A DNA stretch of 64,000 nt, taken from assembly GCF_963576545.1 (NCBI RefSeq), contig NC_083651.1, positions 20,044,248 to 20,108,247 on the forward strand. The letters are read 5' to 3'. The notes below the pieces were generated by a model. That model worked only from the letters and a program-made list of their open reading frames with translations, was not told where the DNA came from and did not search any database. Below, in pieces: positions 1 through 22,620 of this stretch (position 1 is the stretch's first letter; every line of letters begins with the position of its first letter). Position numbers and translations under genes: made by a program. Source of the DNA: Limanda limanda. Taxonomy: Eukaryota > Chordata > Actinopteri > Pleuronectiformes > Pleuronectidae.

Positions 1-526
1 CCAGCCCTAAAGAAGAATAACATTACTAAATTTCCCAATGTCTACTCGAGGGTAAGGAACTCCTCCAGTAGCACCCCTGTAGTGGTGGATGTGTCCAGAA
101 CCTGGCAAGCATCTCTTTATTACCTCCCTTCCTGTTTTCCCTCTCTCCATCACCTCCCTGTCCCTTTCCTCTTCCTCCTCATTCTATCACCTTAATACCA
201 GAACATCTGAATGTCTGCTCCTCTTTATTGTAGTTAATTTACCTTTTCTTTATTGGAAAGGTAAATCTTGATTTCTCAAAAGTTAAGTCTCAGATTATCT
301 CGCTCTCTGGGAGAAGCTCCCGAGTCCGAACCCAGCTGCTCGTCTCCGTGGTAACGTCCAGAGACGGCCGACCTGAGGAGCTCTTCTTCCTCCTGTGTAG
401 ACCTCAGGCTGCTTTAGAGACCGGCTGCCAGCACAGCGAGCATGTTGGCTCATCAAACCTCCCCTGACAGGATGACTGACAGCTCTTTTATCTCCCCCTC
501 CCCCCCCATCCTTCCCCTTATCTCAG
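1..526 (+). other. fmnl2 last intron, 3' part
   Basis: No coding exon was recognised upstream of the acceptor at 526. The short open frames here have no family signature. Human FMNL2 has alternative last exons; none was recognised in this stretch. Confidence 0.5.
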
Positions 527-642
527 ATTTGAGGAATCAGCCTTACAGGCGAGCGGACGCCGTGCGGAGGAGTGTCAGGAGACGCTTTGACGATCAGAGC
601 CTGCGGCCGGTGAACAACAGCAACGGCGAGGTGGTCATATGA
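527..642 (+). CDS. fmnl2: formin-like protein 2, last coding exon (partial gene)
   Basis: This is the C-terminal exon of formin-like 2, a Rho-GTPase-regulated actin nucleator and elongator acting at the cell cortex. A pyrimidine-rich tract ending in TCTCAG precedes the exon at 526. The exon starts in phase 2 and encodes about 38 residues including RRADAVRRSVRRRFDDQ, then TGA at 640-642. That basic stretch is the end of the FMNL2 autoregulatory (DAD-like) tail as I know it from vertebrates. Only this exon was recognised; the FH1 and FH2 domains must lie left of the window. Position upstream of prpf40a matches vertebrate synteny. FMNL paralogues share parts of the tail, so FMNL2 rather than FMNL1 or FMNL3 rests on the RRFDDQ ending and the neighbours. 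Confidence 0.88.
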
Positions 643-2690
643 CAAGGGACCGGTTCATGTGCTGGAAGGGAGGAGGCGAGCAGGTGGTGGTGGGTGGGGG
701 TGGGGGGGAAAGGACTGCGGGATGTTGAGAAGAGGGAGGGTCGGAAGGTCGGATGGAAGAGCAGAGGCTGACGAGCGGAAGATGACGAGTGTTGTAGCAA
801 CCGTAGATATGAGTATGTATATAAATTACATAAGAATACGTGTTGTTCCATGTCTGTGGTGTCGTAGCGTTTCACGATGAAGGACTGGGAGGTGGAACCA
901 GTTTAAAGAGAAGTGTCTGAAAGGTTCCTGAACCTTCGACAAGCCAAGTGCCTGAACTTATCCTTGTGCTCTAATGTCACACTGTGTTCTGTTTCTCTGT
1001 TTTTTAATAGCCCCACTTTGAAAGCAATACAGTTTGACCTCTGGCTTTAATGTCGCGACATGTTGAAACTGGACTTTGTGGCTTTAAGAGCCGCGTGAAG
1101 AGACACTTCCTTAATGTAGGATGTACGGGACACGCCCCCCTCAGATGTTCCAGACTCTGCGTCTCTTACTGACCAAGTTTCACACTTGGTCTTATCTCGG
1201 TACATGTTGGTGCTTTCTTACATTCCTCTTTCTACACAAACTTGCATCTCATGAGGCCTCAACTACCAGGGCTGACGATCAGGCAGGAAGATGGTGGAGA
1301 GAAATGAATTCAAGATCTGTATTAATTAAAGAAATTAAGTGTAAGGTTGATGGAAAGTGAATGGAAAAGTCCACAAAACAATAATTATTTTTCAAAACAA
1401 GACCTAGGGCCTAGGCTTTGCTGTTATTGAGGTAACTTGAGTTTTAAATCTCTGAGTTTTAAGTCCTACGAACCTGGTTCACTTCTTACTGGAATAAATC
1501 ACCGTGGTTACTCCTCCTGAACCCGCAAACACAGGTTACCAGGACGATGTTGGGTTAAGTTGAGCTGGATAAAGAACCGATATCCTGGATATGTTGAACC
1601 TGGTTTGTACAGGTTACCGGGACAACGTTAGGTTAAGTGAAGCTGGATAAAGAAAGCGTATCAGGACAGGGCCCGAGTGAATGTGAATCATATCCATCAA
1701 ATCTCTTCATACTGATCAGTGGCTACTGAAGTCTGACTCTGTCGCTCTTAATCCATAGAAGAAGACGCCCAGTTCCACTAAACTTTACCATTCGTTTCTG
1801 TGACAACACAGAAGTTTCACTGGTTTACGGGAACAAGTTACCAAGAGTATAAACTGCACGAAAGACTCGATGATCTCATTGACAAAACTGGATATAACCC
1901 ATCGTTGTATTTACAGGTTAATCATTCTCCAGGCTACTGTGTCTGCTCACTTTATTGTAATTTTAAATGTATAGTATTTAACCACTGAAAAGATTCCTTT
2001 AAGCTCATGTTTCCGTCGAGTCATTCGAGCGACGGCGAAACAGAAGAAAACAAATAAACAAAAAAGTTTCCTAAATGTACAGATATTTTGCTACAAACCA
2101 TGTTTTTTTATTTTCCCTTTTCACATTTTACCAGATGGTTAATATTGTACATATTGTTTAAACAAAAGTTTTCATCGCCTTGTGCTATACAACTTGAATG
2201 TTATTTTAACTTATAGATTTGTTTTTTTGTTTCCATATTTTTTTTTTTCTTTTGTATATTTAATGAAGCCAAATGCAGCCGGGAATCTACAGTAGTGAGT
2301 GAACTCCTGTTATGAAGCAGGATCACACAGTTTGTGGGTTGATGTCACGTGCTTCAAACCCAGCGACGACACGCTCATGTAACTGGACTCGTTGTTAAAC
2401 ATTAAACTGGTTTCTGTTGGTTGACCTGTGATGATGGGCTGGAATGTGGCTCAGTGATGCACCTTGTAATCATCTCCGTCTCTCTTTAACTACACCGTCT
2501 GTAATAGTGTAATTTCTCTAACTGGATAATACTGGCATGTTTTTTTTAAACTTTCACCAGAAATGTATTTTAGGCAGTTTATTGCGCTTATTACAAAATA
2601 ACAAGCATTTTTTGTTCTTTTTTTTTTAATTAGGTGATATGAGATTTCCATGAATATGATCAAATAAACTATTTACATTGACTTTGTCTC
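643..2690 (+). other. fmnl2: fmnl2 3' untranslated region
   Basis: About 2 kb without a convincing reading frame follows the stop codon. It is AT-rich toward its end. Candidate poly(A) signals AATAAA lie at 1493-1498, 2053-2058 and 2663-2668; the last, followed by a T-rich stretch, is the likeliest distal end. Usage cannot be decided from sequence. Confidence 0.6.
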
Positions 2691-2788
2691 ATTCTCTTCT
2701 TGAAGTTGGGGATTGGTGAGAATCCACAGAACACTGGATACTATCAGCTTTCTGCTGGGACAGGACGTGATGGTGACTCCAACATTAA

Positions 2789-3139
2789 AGATTCAGTGTG
2801 TAAGATTTAGAGGAAAGGGATTTGTTGGCAGAAAGTGAACATCAAATAAACTTAGAGATGTTTCATCTAAATTGTATGAATTGTTTTCTTTACCCTAGAA
2901 TGGCCCTTCACTATTTAAATACTTTATTTTTACATTTACATCAGGAGCAGGTCCTCTCTGAGGTCGCCATGTTTTTTAAAGTAGCCCAAACTGGACAAAC
3001 TAAACACCTTTTGAGTTTATGACAACTGAAGGATACCACAGGTTTACTTTCATGTTTGGAAGGCAAGGGTGAGGTGAAAGGTGTCCAGCTGCAACATGCA
3101 ATTTCACCACTAGATGTCACTAAATCCTACACACAACCT
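2789..3139. mobile_element. MITE, 351 bp, flanked by TTAA
   Basis: The left end reads AGATTCAGTGTGTAAGATTT and the reverse complement of the right end reads AGGTTGTGTGTAGGATTTAG, an imperfect terminal inverted repeat. Both ends abut TTAA (2785-2788 and 3140-3143), the target-site type of piggyBac-like transposons. There is no transposase frame. The interior, with its conserved wording around the alanine-poor frame at 2822-3022, resembles a very abundant fish repeat I recognise. It lies just beyond the fmnl2 poly(A) region. Family assignment is an inference from TTAA. Confidence 0.7.
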
Positions 3140-3289
3140 TTAAGTAAAGTACAAATAAAAAGACGAAATGTACTCCCAAGTATCGCTTCACCTTTTCTAC
3201 TTGTCAAAGTATTTGCGCTTAAATATACTTAAGGCATAAGTCTATCTGAATTTTTCAAAACACAAAACCCCATTCTCTAAATAGTATAT

Positions 3290-3620
3290 ACTCAAAATTG
3301 AGCACACACACATACACGTCCAATAAGGTTATTCTGGATGTTCCACCGGCTGCTTTGCTGAGACATGAGCAGAGAGGTGGGGAGCAGGCAGAGCTTCCTG
3401 CTTCTGTTGTCAAAGAATGTGAAGGGTTTCTCAATGTTTACCTTCCATCATCCTCTCCCGTATTACACCCTATGGAACAGTTTTTCTCAGTATGGTGTTG
3501 GAAAGTGTGTGATGAAGTGTGTGATCATTCAGGAGTGGAATCAATCAAAGGCTGCATTCGGCAGGAAAATCGATTCTCTTCTTGAGCAAGGGAGAGGCAT
3601 TTCGTACTGTTGAATCATAT
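3290..3620 (+). pseudogene. decayed DDE-type transposase fragment
   Basis: One frame reads YLPSSSPVLHPMEQFFSVW followed by CWKV. This resembles the C-terminal DDE catalytic block of Tc1/IS630-like transposases found in fish, whose usual wording is LPPYSP-LNPIE-FFS-W-WKV. The expected Asn-Pro-Ile-Glu is changed to His-Pro-Met-Glu, the N-terminal part is missing and frames shift near 3560-3620. It is a fossil, not a working gene. No terminal repeats were found. Confidence 0.55.
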
Positions 3621-3644
3621 TGTGCAGTTTTTTATTTTTTTATT

Positions 3645-4209
3645 CAACCTTTAGAGTTTCCTCAAATTTTGACAAGTTGTCACTTGAAGCAAAGATGAGC
3701 AGATAAGATTAAGAAAACCTTCGACCCTCCTGAACTACTTTGGTATCCACAAAAAAATGTTTGTCTTGTTTAATTCCAGTAAATCAATTTTAACAACTAA
3801 AACCTTTTTGGATCATTCTTCAAGAAAACAGCTGCAGTTAGAGTTGATCAAATCTGTAATATTATTATTGCAAACGTTTGTTTTCATTTCCTGTTGAGAG
3901 ACACAGACAGACCTTAAGATATGACTTTAATCGAATATAAAAATGAGGCAATGGGGAACATGTACAACTACAGTCAACTAAAAGATGCTCAGAGATAACA
4001 AGCCACAAAAGGACGACCTGACATTAACAATCGATCAGCTATTCCTGATATCAAATTATTTATCATTAAGTGTGTTCACAGGTTCAGCGAAGCCTATTCC
4101 CTTTAAATAATCATTGGAGGGTGTTATCTCTCAGTCAGTTGAGCCTGAAGGGGAATGCATGTTGGCAGAAGTGAACTAATGCAACAGAAAGGCAGCAGAA
4201 GTGTGATCA
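3645..4209 (-). other. prpf40a: prpf40a 3' untranslated region (extent uncertain)
   Basis: No coding signal follows the stop at 4210-4212. On the minus strand an ATTAAA-type signal lies near 3925-3930 and an AATAAA near 3638-3643. The downstream border is a guess between these two. The next feature is the transposase fossil. Confidence 0.4.
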
Positions 4210-15696
<11,487 letters not shown>

Positions 15697-15850
15697 GTTG
15701 ACGAGAGGGTAGCAGCCTCCGAGAAACCCGGACACTTCTCAACAACGAGCGCCCTGATTGGTTCAACTCCGCCGTGACGTATGGGATCAAAGGTCAACAT
15801 CCTGCAGCGTCGTTCCTCGAAGAAGCTATGTGATTTGACATCTTCTTCAG
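15697..15850 (-). promoter_or_regulatory. prpf40a: prpf40a 5'UTR and promoter region
   Basis: Exon 1 contributes only its final three bases, the ATG at 15694-15696, followed directly by the donor GTGAGTGC. Upstream, a GC-rich stretch contains a CCAAT-type element (GATTGGTTCA near 15756) and a CRE-like TGACGTA near 15775, both usual in housekeeping vertebrate promoters. No TATA box is evident. The transcription start cannot be placed. Confidence 0.6.
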
Positions 15851-15950
15851 ATCTAGAAGAATAAGTAATGAAACAATATACTTACTACTAATTCCTCTCT
15901 CTCCCTATATGGAATGAACAAAATGCAGAGGAAGACCAAGAGCTGCAAGA

Positions 15951-17055
15951 AAGCCAGTAAATCGACCTTGAGTAAAGTTTTACTTCTCTAACTACCTGCA
16001 TAACCTGGAATAAAAGAATCAATGATTATACTTAATTGATAAAGCATGAATGTATTTTTTTTTTGTTTTGTTTTTACTTATTAGTATAAAGTGAAATGCT
16101 TCTAGTAAAATTAGTTAAAATAGCTTTGTATCATAATATCTGGGGTTACATTAATTAAAGTATCGGTATGAATGTAATAGGCAATATATTCCAAGTGCTG
16201 TGATTGTGACAGATGGAAAACCCACACGCATAGACACTCAGGTGAAGATCAAATCAAGCCACAAAAAAAAACAAATTAACACAACAGCATATAATGACAC
16301 AATATTTAACAAAATGTTTCTCTCTCCACCAGGATTGAGCAACCTTTGTCAACAAAGGAAAAGCCAGTAAGTCGACCTTGAGTAAAGTTCTACTTCTCAA
16401 ATGCAACTACCTGCATAACCTGGAATAGAATAATCAATGATTATACTTAATTGATAAAGTATTAATGTATTTTTTTGACTTATTAGTATAAGTGAAATGC
16501 TTCGAGTAAAATTAGTAAAATAGCTGTGTATCATAATATCTGGGGTTAAAGGAATTAAAGTATCCGTATGAATATAATAGGCAATATGTTCCAAGTGCTG
16601 TGATTGTGACAGATGGAAAACCCACACGCATAGTAGACACTCAGGTGAAGATCCAATCAAGCCACACAAAAACAATTGAACCCAACAGCATATAATGACA
16701 CAATATTTAACAAAATGTTTCTCTCTCCTACAGGATTGAGCAAACTGTGTCAACAGAGGAAAACAGGCAGCTGCGGAAAAGCCAGTAGGTCGACCTTGGG
16801 TATAGTTCTTCTAAAATCCAACAACAAACACAACCTGGGTCAAAAGTAAGATTACTAAATATAAAACGATTTTGCTCACATAGAATTAGATGCTCAAATA
16901 ATTAGAACAAAGATATTTTTTGTAAATGTGATAGGTACATTCAACTGATAGATTTACAAAATAAAAAAATTAAGCACAAAAAACAAGAGCAAAGACATGC
17001 CAGTAAATAAAGATACAACCCAGCTACACAAAAACAATTAAAGACAACAGCACAT
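15951..17055. repeat. tandem repeat, unit about 410 bp, about 2.5 copies
   Basis: Units begin with the shared block AAGCCAGTAA/G...TCGACCTTG at 15951, 16361 and 16779, a spacing of 410 and 418 bp. Copies one and two agree closely throughout, including AATCAATGATTATACTTAAT, ATCATAATATCTGGGGTTA and GACAGATGGAAAACCCACAC. The third copy is degenerate and fades near 17055. Each unit end carries a pyrimidine tract ending in CAG and each unit start a GTAAGT-like block. No reading frame is kept. Confidence 0.85.
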
Positions 17056-20000
17056 ACATAATAGTTTTGTAACATATCTTTATTAAGCGATCAATGACAA
17101 TAATGAATACAACATTGCAGATAACAACAGAGACATTAGACTGACATGCAAATGTCAATATTATGAATAAATAATGAAATGTATGAGTAAAAATACAAAG
17201 CAACAGGGATGGATTTGTGTCTAATGCCAGATTGAATATAATGAAAAGATATAGCTTGTGTCGGCGTGTAACATTTATACTTATACTTTATAAAAAGAAT
17301 GATATTATGACATAAATAATGGTGAAAAGGTGTTCTTTAACATGAAAACTTTCCTCCATTTTCTCCTTATTTAAGACATTATAACAGGTACCCTTTTTTA
17401 TAAGCTGGAGTAGCTGGTGCTCAGACGCAGCTAAATTACCTTGGTGTATTGGGGATAATTTGGAGAACTGGCTGTGATTTTCCAATTATTGGCTTCTGTG
17501 ACAGAGCTCTCTTGGCTGTATGGGGCTGGAATGATTCCCAGTGTGGCTGGGAAATTAGAAAAGTGGTCGGTATCCTCACCTTTTACCTCTTTGAGAGCCA
17601 TTCACATACGGCCTTCACTCTTTTCCGTCTCCCTCCTGCACTCTGGTCGTAGATTTTTCACACAAACAAGGTTAAGCAGCAGCTCAGCAATTATGAGGGT
17701 TATTCAAAGAGAAAAATTAGTTTAATGCCCTAATGAACGCATTGATTTTCATTTATTGCTTTTCCGCATCGATGCCAAATACATTCTGAAAGACCATGTT
17801 GTGTATTCAAGATCTGTTTTAAGATGAGCAACTGATATCACGGCTTATCTATATGCTGCTCGCCGTTCTGTTGTTTACTTTGGACTTGTCCCTGGGATTT
17901 AGAGGGCTGCCGGAGTGTGAAGCATGCAACAAAAAAAGATCGGGGGAAACAGATGAGCCCACACTCGAGGTAGATTGCCATAAACTCTGATGCATTTACT
18001 GACAAGTGCAGGAGAATTCCCTATCCATTCTCTTAAGAAGCAAAAAAGACAACGAGGCGACAGTGAGGGGCAGTGATGGATCGAGCTTCAACCTAATGAC
18101 GGGAGTCAGTCAACCACAGCGCATCACTTGTCCTCAGGGAAACAAACAAACACAAGACCAGCCATGAATCAACACTGCTGCGGAGCTGCTAATGTTTTTC
18201 TTTTTGATTTAAGATATTTGAAAAAGCCAGTGGATAAAATATTCAGCTGTTTCAGCCTCTCATCTTTTATGTATATCTGATTTCAAAAGTTCATTTCTTT
18301 TTTACATGGTATTAACATATTGATCTTTGTGCAGACAAATCGTAGGAACTTCGTTATTGATGTGTTTTAAATCAATCAGTAGACTCAACTGGCCTTTATT
18401 TTTATTGCACTTTTCATGAAAATAATGTAACACAAAGTGCTTAAAGAATGAAAGCGCAAAATAGAAGCACTAAAAATTAAGTTTAAGTGAAAATCCCCCC
18501 CCCCCCAAAACCCTTGTTCATTCCTATTTTAGTCTAGTTATCAGTTGATTCTTTTTATATCTTTGTAACTTATCTTACTTGTATTCTTATATATGTAGGC
18601 ACTCATTATTACACTTTGATATTTTGATAATTATGTTTTTACACTAGATAATTTCATACTTCATACTATATTCAAATATGATTTACGTTATTATTTTATT
18701 TTCTTACTGATACCATACTGTTCTGTATTGTATTGTGTCTTATCGTAACATATTGTAGCTAATTTGCACAACATATACAAAAGGATACTAGAATAAAAGA
18801 AGAATTAGAATGTAATCAGTTGTTAATTACTGTTTGAGGTGATATTAAAGACAATAGATCATAATAGTAGTGGTGCTTGTCATTGTTGCTTGGAGTTCAA
18901 TCTCTTCAGGAAGAAACAAGCCCTTTAATTGCAGAGCAGCTCTTTTGTATGAGACAAGTGAAGCTAATTTCCACAAACATCAATAAAAGATGTGTAACAC
19001 AAATCAAATACCACTCTCACTCAAGTCGTTGGACTGATACTTTTTATTGATTGCTCTTACATCATTTATTTATCATGCATTTGCATTTCGAGACAAGTCA
19101 TGCACTGCAGATATGCACAGTACATTTATATGCTCTGGTTTTCTATTTATATATCCCAGTACTCCATTGTTGTGAGTTTGATTGATTCACAATATATGAG
19201 GTGGTCAATGTTTGCCTCCAGCCTTTTTACCCAGTGAGCTTTGAGTCCGGCTTGTTGTTGACCTGCCTTACAGGCACTCTTCTCTCATCCAACCATTGGC
19301 TTCCTGTCAACACTGCTCACATTAACCACCAGACAAACACCGTATTACATTTGCAGCAAGCTTTTCAATTTCCATTCTAAAAATAAAGGAGCCAGAGCAG
19401 ACCTGAATTATGTTACATTAGTCTGTGGAGATTCTTCTTTTTCACGACTGGAGAGCTTCTACAACACAAAGGCTCATGTGAGATCTCTGTGGCAGTTCAT
19501 ATTGAACAGAAGCAAAGTCGATTCTTGTCTTTCTGTAAGTTTATACAGCTTCTGCAGATGGACTCGCCAAACAGTGACATACAGGAGATGAACAAATGAG
19601 CACAGATATGATCAAATGTTTTTTTAAACCATCGTTGCAAAAGAGAAGTCATGTTGACTTTTTATGATTAATCTAAATCTCTTTATTGCAATGAAGATTT
19701 CATATGTTTGTATGGTTTAGGATCATTTCCTCTCAAACTAAAGTCACACTCAGACAGTTCATGTGATCACTGATGGATTTTAACAGCACTTTTTATGGAA
19801 ATAACTGTACAGTGTGGTATTTATTAATCATTATGCCTTTGGTTAAGTTATTTACCTTCAGGGCATATTAATATATTGATTTTTCCTGAAAACACATTAG
19901 ATAAGTAGTATTCCTACTTCCAACTGCCAAACCCAGCTTGTTTTGTAGCTATTTGTTTGCTTGAGGGTAATGTTTTGCCTGAATAAAGGGATATATCGGT

Positions 20001-20249
20001 TGCATATTTTCAGTCTAGCCTGCTTTTGCCAGAATATTAAACCCCGGGATCACAAATTTGAACTGGCCCAGCGAATTTGTCATAGAAACGGAGAAACCAA
20101 TTTAGGTAAAAACTCCTTTTTGGGCTGCAATTATTACAGCGAATGACACAAAGCTGTTGATTGCAGAAAACCAGCTATTCACACTCTCTTGTTCTGAAAG
20201 AGTTGCTGATTTCACGGATAGCAATCATGTAGGTCAAAGAGTTTACTTT

Positions 20250-20252
<3 letters not shown>
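17056..20252. other. intergenic, no gene seen
   Basis: Mostly AT-rich. About 17440-17960 is compositionally balanced and free of recognisable repeat and may be a conserved non-coding element. A short piece near 18390-18470 (TTTATTTTTATTGCACTTTT) resembles the tail of a dispersed fish repeat. No RNA gene or coding exon was recognised. Confidence 0.4.

Positions 20253-20341
<89 letters not shown>
20253..20341. repeat. (CA)n microsatellite
   Basis: About 89 bp of pure CA dinucleotide. Confidence 0.98.
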
Positions 20342-22389
20342 AAACACCTTTTTCCTCCAGCTTTTGGTGTCTTGGTTTCTAATGGAGATGGCAGCTATGA
20401 CCACGATGTCATAGCACAGCAGAAAAAGAAGTCTGAATGAGCGTGCTGCTGAATGTCACAGTAAATGTCAGACGAAGTATTTTTAAACTTTGAAATCTCT
20501 GTTAAAAAATGTTATCGACTCAGGAGAATTCCAGGAACGTCTCTGTCGGTCTGATAAACCTCAGACATCATGCTCAGCACTCCTGAGCTTCTGCTTCTTC
20601 TGTGCACGGCGAGGGCGTGTGTGTGTGTGCACTCTGAAAGGATCCAGGATACGTTGTCATCTGTCAGAAAATGAATTGGTCTGGCTTGCACTGACAGGTT
20701 GTCAGTCAGTAAGAGGCAGGGTCTGCATGTGCATGTGTGTATAAAGATGGACATGGGGAGACACAGTGTCACACACACACTCGCTCAGGGCTGAAGTGAC
20801 AAAAGCGATACTCTGTCATCAGGCATGACCGATGTCATTTGTGTCCCAACACTGATAAATATGTTCAAATCAATAGAAATACTGTGCACTGCATAAAAGT
20901 TTCAAGGCATCAAAATGGTAGCAAGAGGGGAGGATGGTTTGAATTGCCCCCTGGGGACAAATAAAGTTGTTTTGAAAGAATTAAAGGAATTATTTTCCAT
21001 AGATTTTGTTTAAAAGATCGCTTTCCTTCCTGGATGCAGAGATAATATAAAGCATCACCAGCAGCCAGTTATTTAACTTAAATACTGGAAGCAATGATCC
21101 ACAGTTTGTCCTCACATTTGTCTATTTGCAGTTTCTCCTTATGAATAGATCCAGTTTCCGGCTCAATCTCTTCAAGGTCCTGAAACCGAGAACCACAATG
21201 GGTGAAAGAAAAACAATTTCTAGTTACTAAAACTGACTCTGAAGATTTTTTTTTCCAATTCATCCATATGAGGCATTTTGTAGAGGCAGTGCTGAAGTTG
21301 ATAATTTGATATATGTGTAAAAAGTTCACTCTTATTGATTTTAGAATGCTAATAGAAGCTGTTTCCTTTACCACTCAGACACCAGTGGCTTGTGTGTAAG
21401 CGTACATTTCCGATATTCCTTCAGGTCATATGCTGATACAAGTAGTTGTGGGAAATCAAACATACTCACAATCAACTATTAAAAATTACCATTGAATATT
21501 TTGCTAAACAAACTTTCTTCTTTCATGACTGAGAATAGCTGTCTCCATGGAGATGAGGGTCTTATAATGGATTTCCAGCCCAGCTGTGACACACATGGAT
21601 TTGTGTGTTGGACCTAATCACTCCAGTATTTCAGTGCATTAAGAGAAAGATCAAAATGGCTGGTGTCAGACATGTAAACTTTATTCTTGCTCGATCAAAC
21701 TGCATCCTCCACATGGGGGGACATTATCCAAGCTGCATCTTCAGCTACTGAAAATGTCATGCACCTAGTCTTTAGTCAGTCATTCAATATGTCAGGCCGC
21801 CACCATTTAGACACATGGGATAAAATATAGGTTCTGGTTTGACGCCTCTCAGGTAGGAGAGCGTCTGGTGAGTGGTTTTCATTGGCGGACTGATGTCCAG
21901 CTGTGGGCACTCGCCGACTGCTGAGTCTGTGACCTGTAATTTGTAGGAAATGGCTGAAGAAAAGGAGGGGGAACCACAAAGAGGATGTCAGGGGATTTAT
22001 GTGTAATAGCTGTCTCCCAAACAGGTCTTTGTGTTCCATGTACTTCATTTCGAATTCCCTATAGAAAACCCCAGCGCTGCAATGTGTTTATGATTGGGCC
22101 GGGGGAGATTTGATCAGGAGCGAGTGGTTGCTAGAAACTATTTGGACTTAAATGGAACAAGTTGTGTATCGGAATGAAATGTGCCTGCTGTGGCACTATA
22201 GGCATTTAGAAGCTTTGTGGAATCTTTTGTGTCGTTTAGCAGCATTACGCAATGCAATATTTTAAAAATGAATAATTGAGTAAAGAACACTCCACATGTA
22301 AACCTCCTGTAGCCAACACAATCAAATTCACAGGCATGAACTCACAATTATTTTCATTTTGAAGATATTAATTAATTAATACCCAGTCC
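20342..22389. other. intergenic, no gene seen
   Basis: Short open frames only, none with a family signature. No transposon ends recognised. Confidence 0.4.
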
Positions 22390-22620
22390 AAATCCCAGTC
22401 TGAGCTGGGCTTTTTTGTGAGGAGTTTGCGTTTTCTCTCAGTGTTTGTGTGGGTTTTTCTACAGGTACTCCGGCTTCCTCCCACTGTCCAAAGACATGCA
22501 GATGTTGGCGATACACTGTCGACCTGTGTAACCAACCTCTCGCCAAACATCAGCTGGGATTGGCTCCAGCTCCCTCTGTGACCTTCAAAGCGGTATAAAG
22601 GATGGACGGAGACAATAAAA
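22390..22620. repeat. dispersed teleost repeat (3' tail type)
   Basis: Contains GGTACTCCGGCTTCCTCCCA, TCCAAAGACATGCAGATGTT, CGACCTGTGTAACC and CAGCTGGGATTGGCTCCAGC, in the order found in a repeat I recognise as widespread in fish, ending near a GGATGGACGGA run. Its class is not certain from this copy, which is diverged. Confidence 0.6.
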
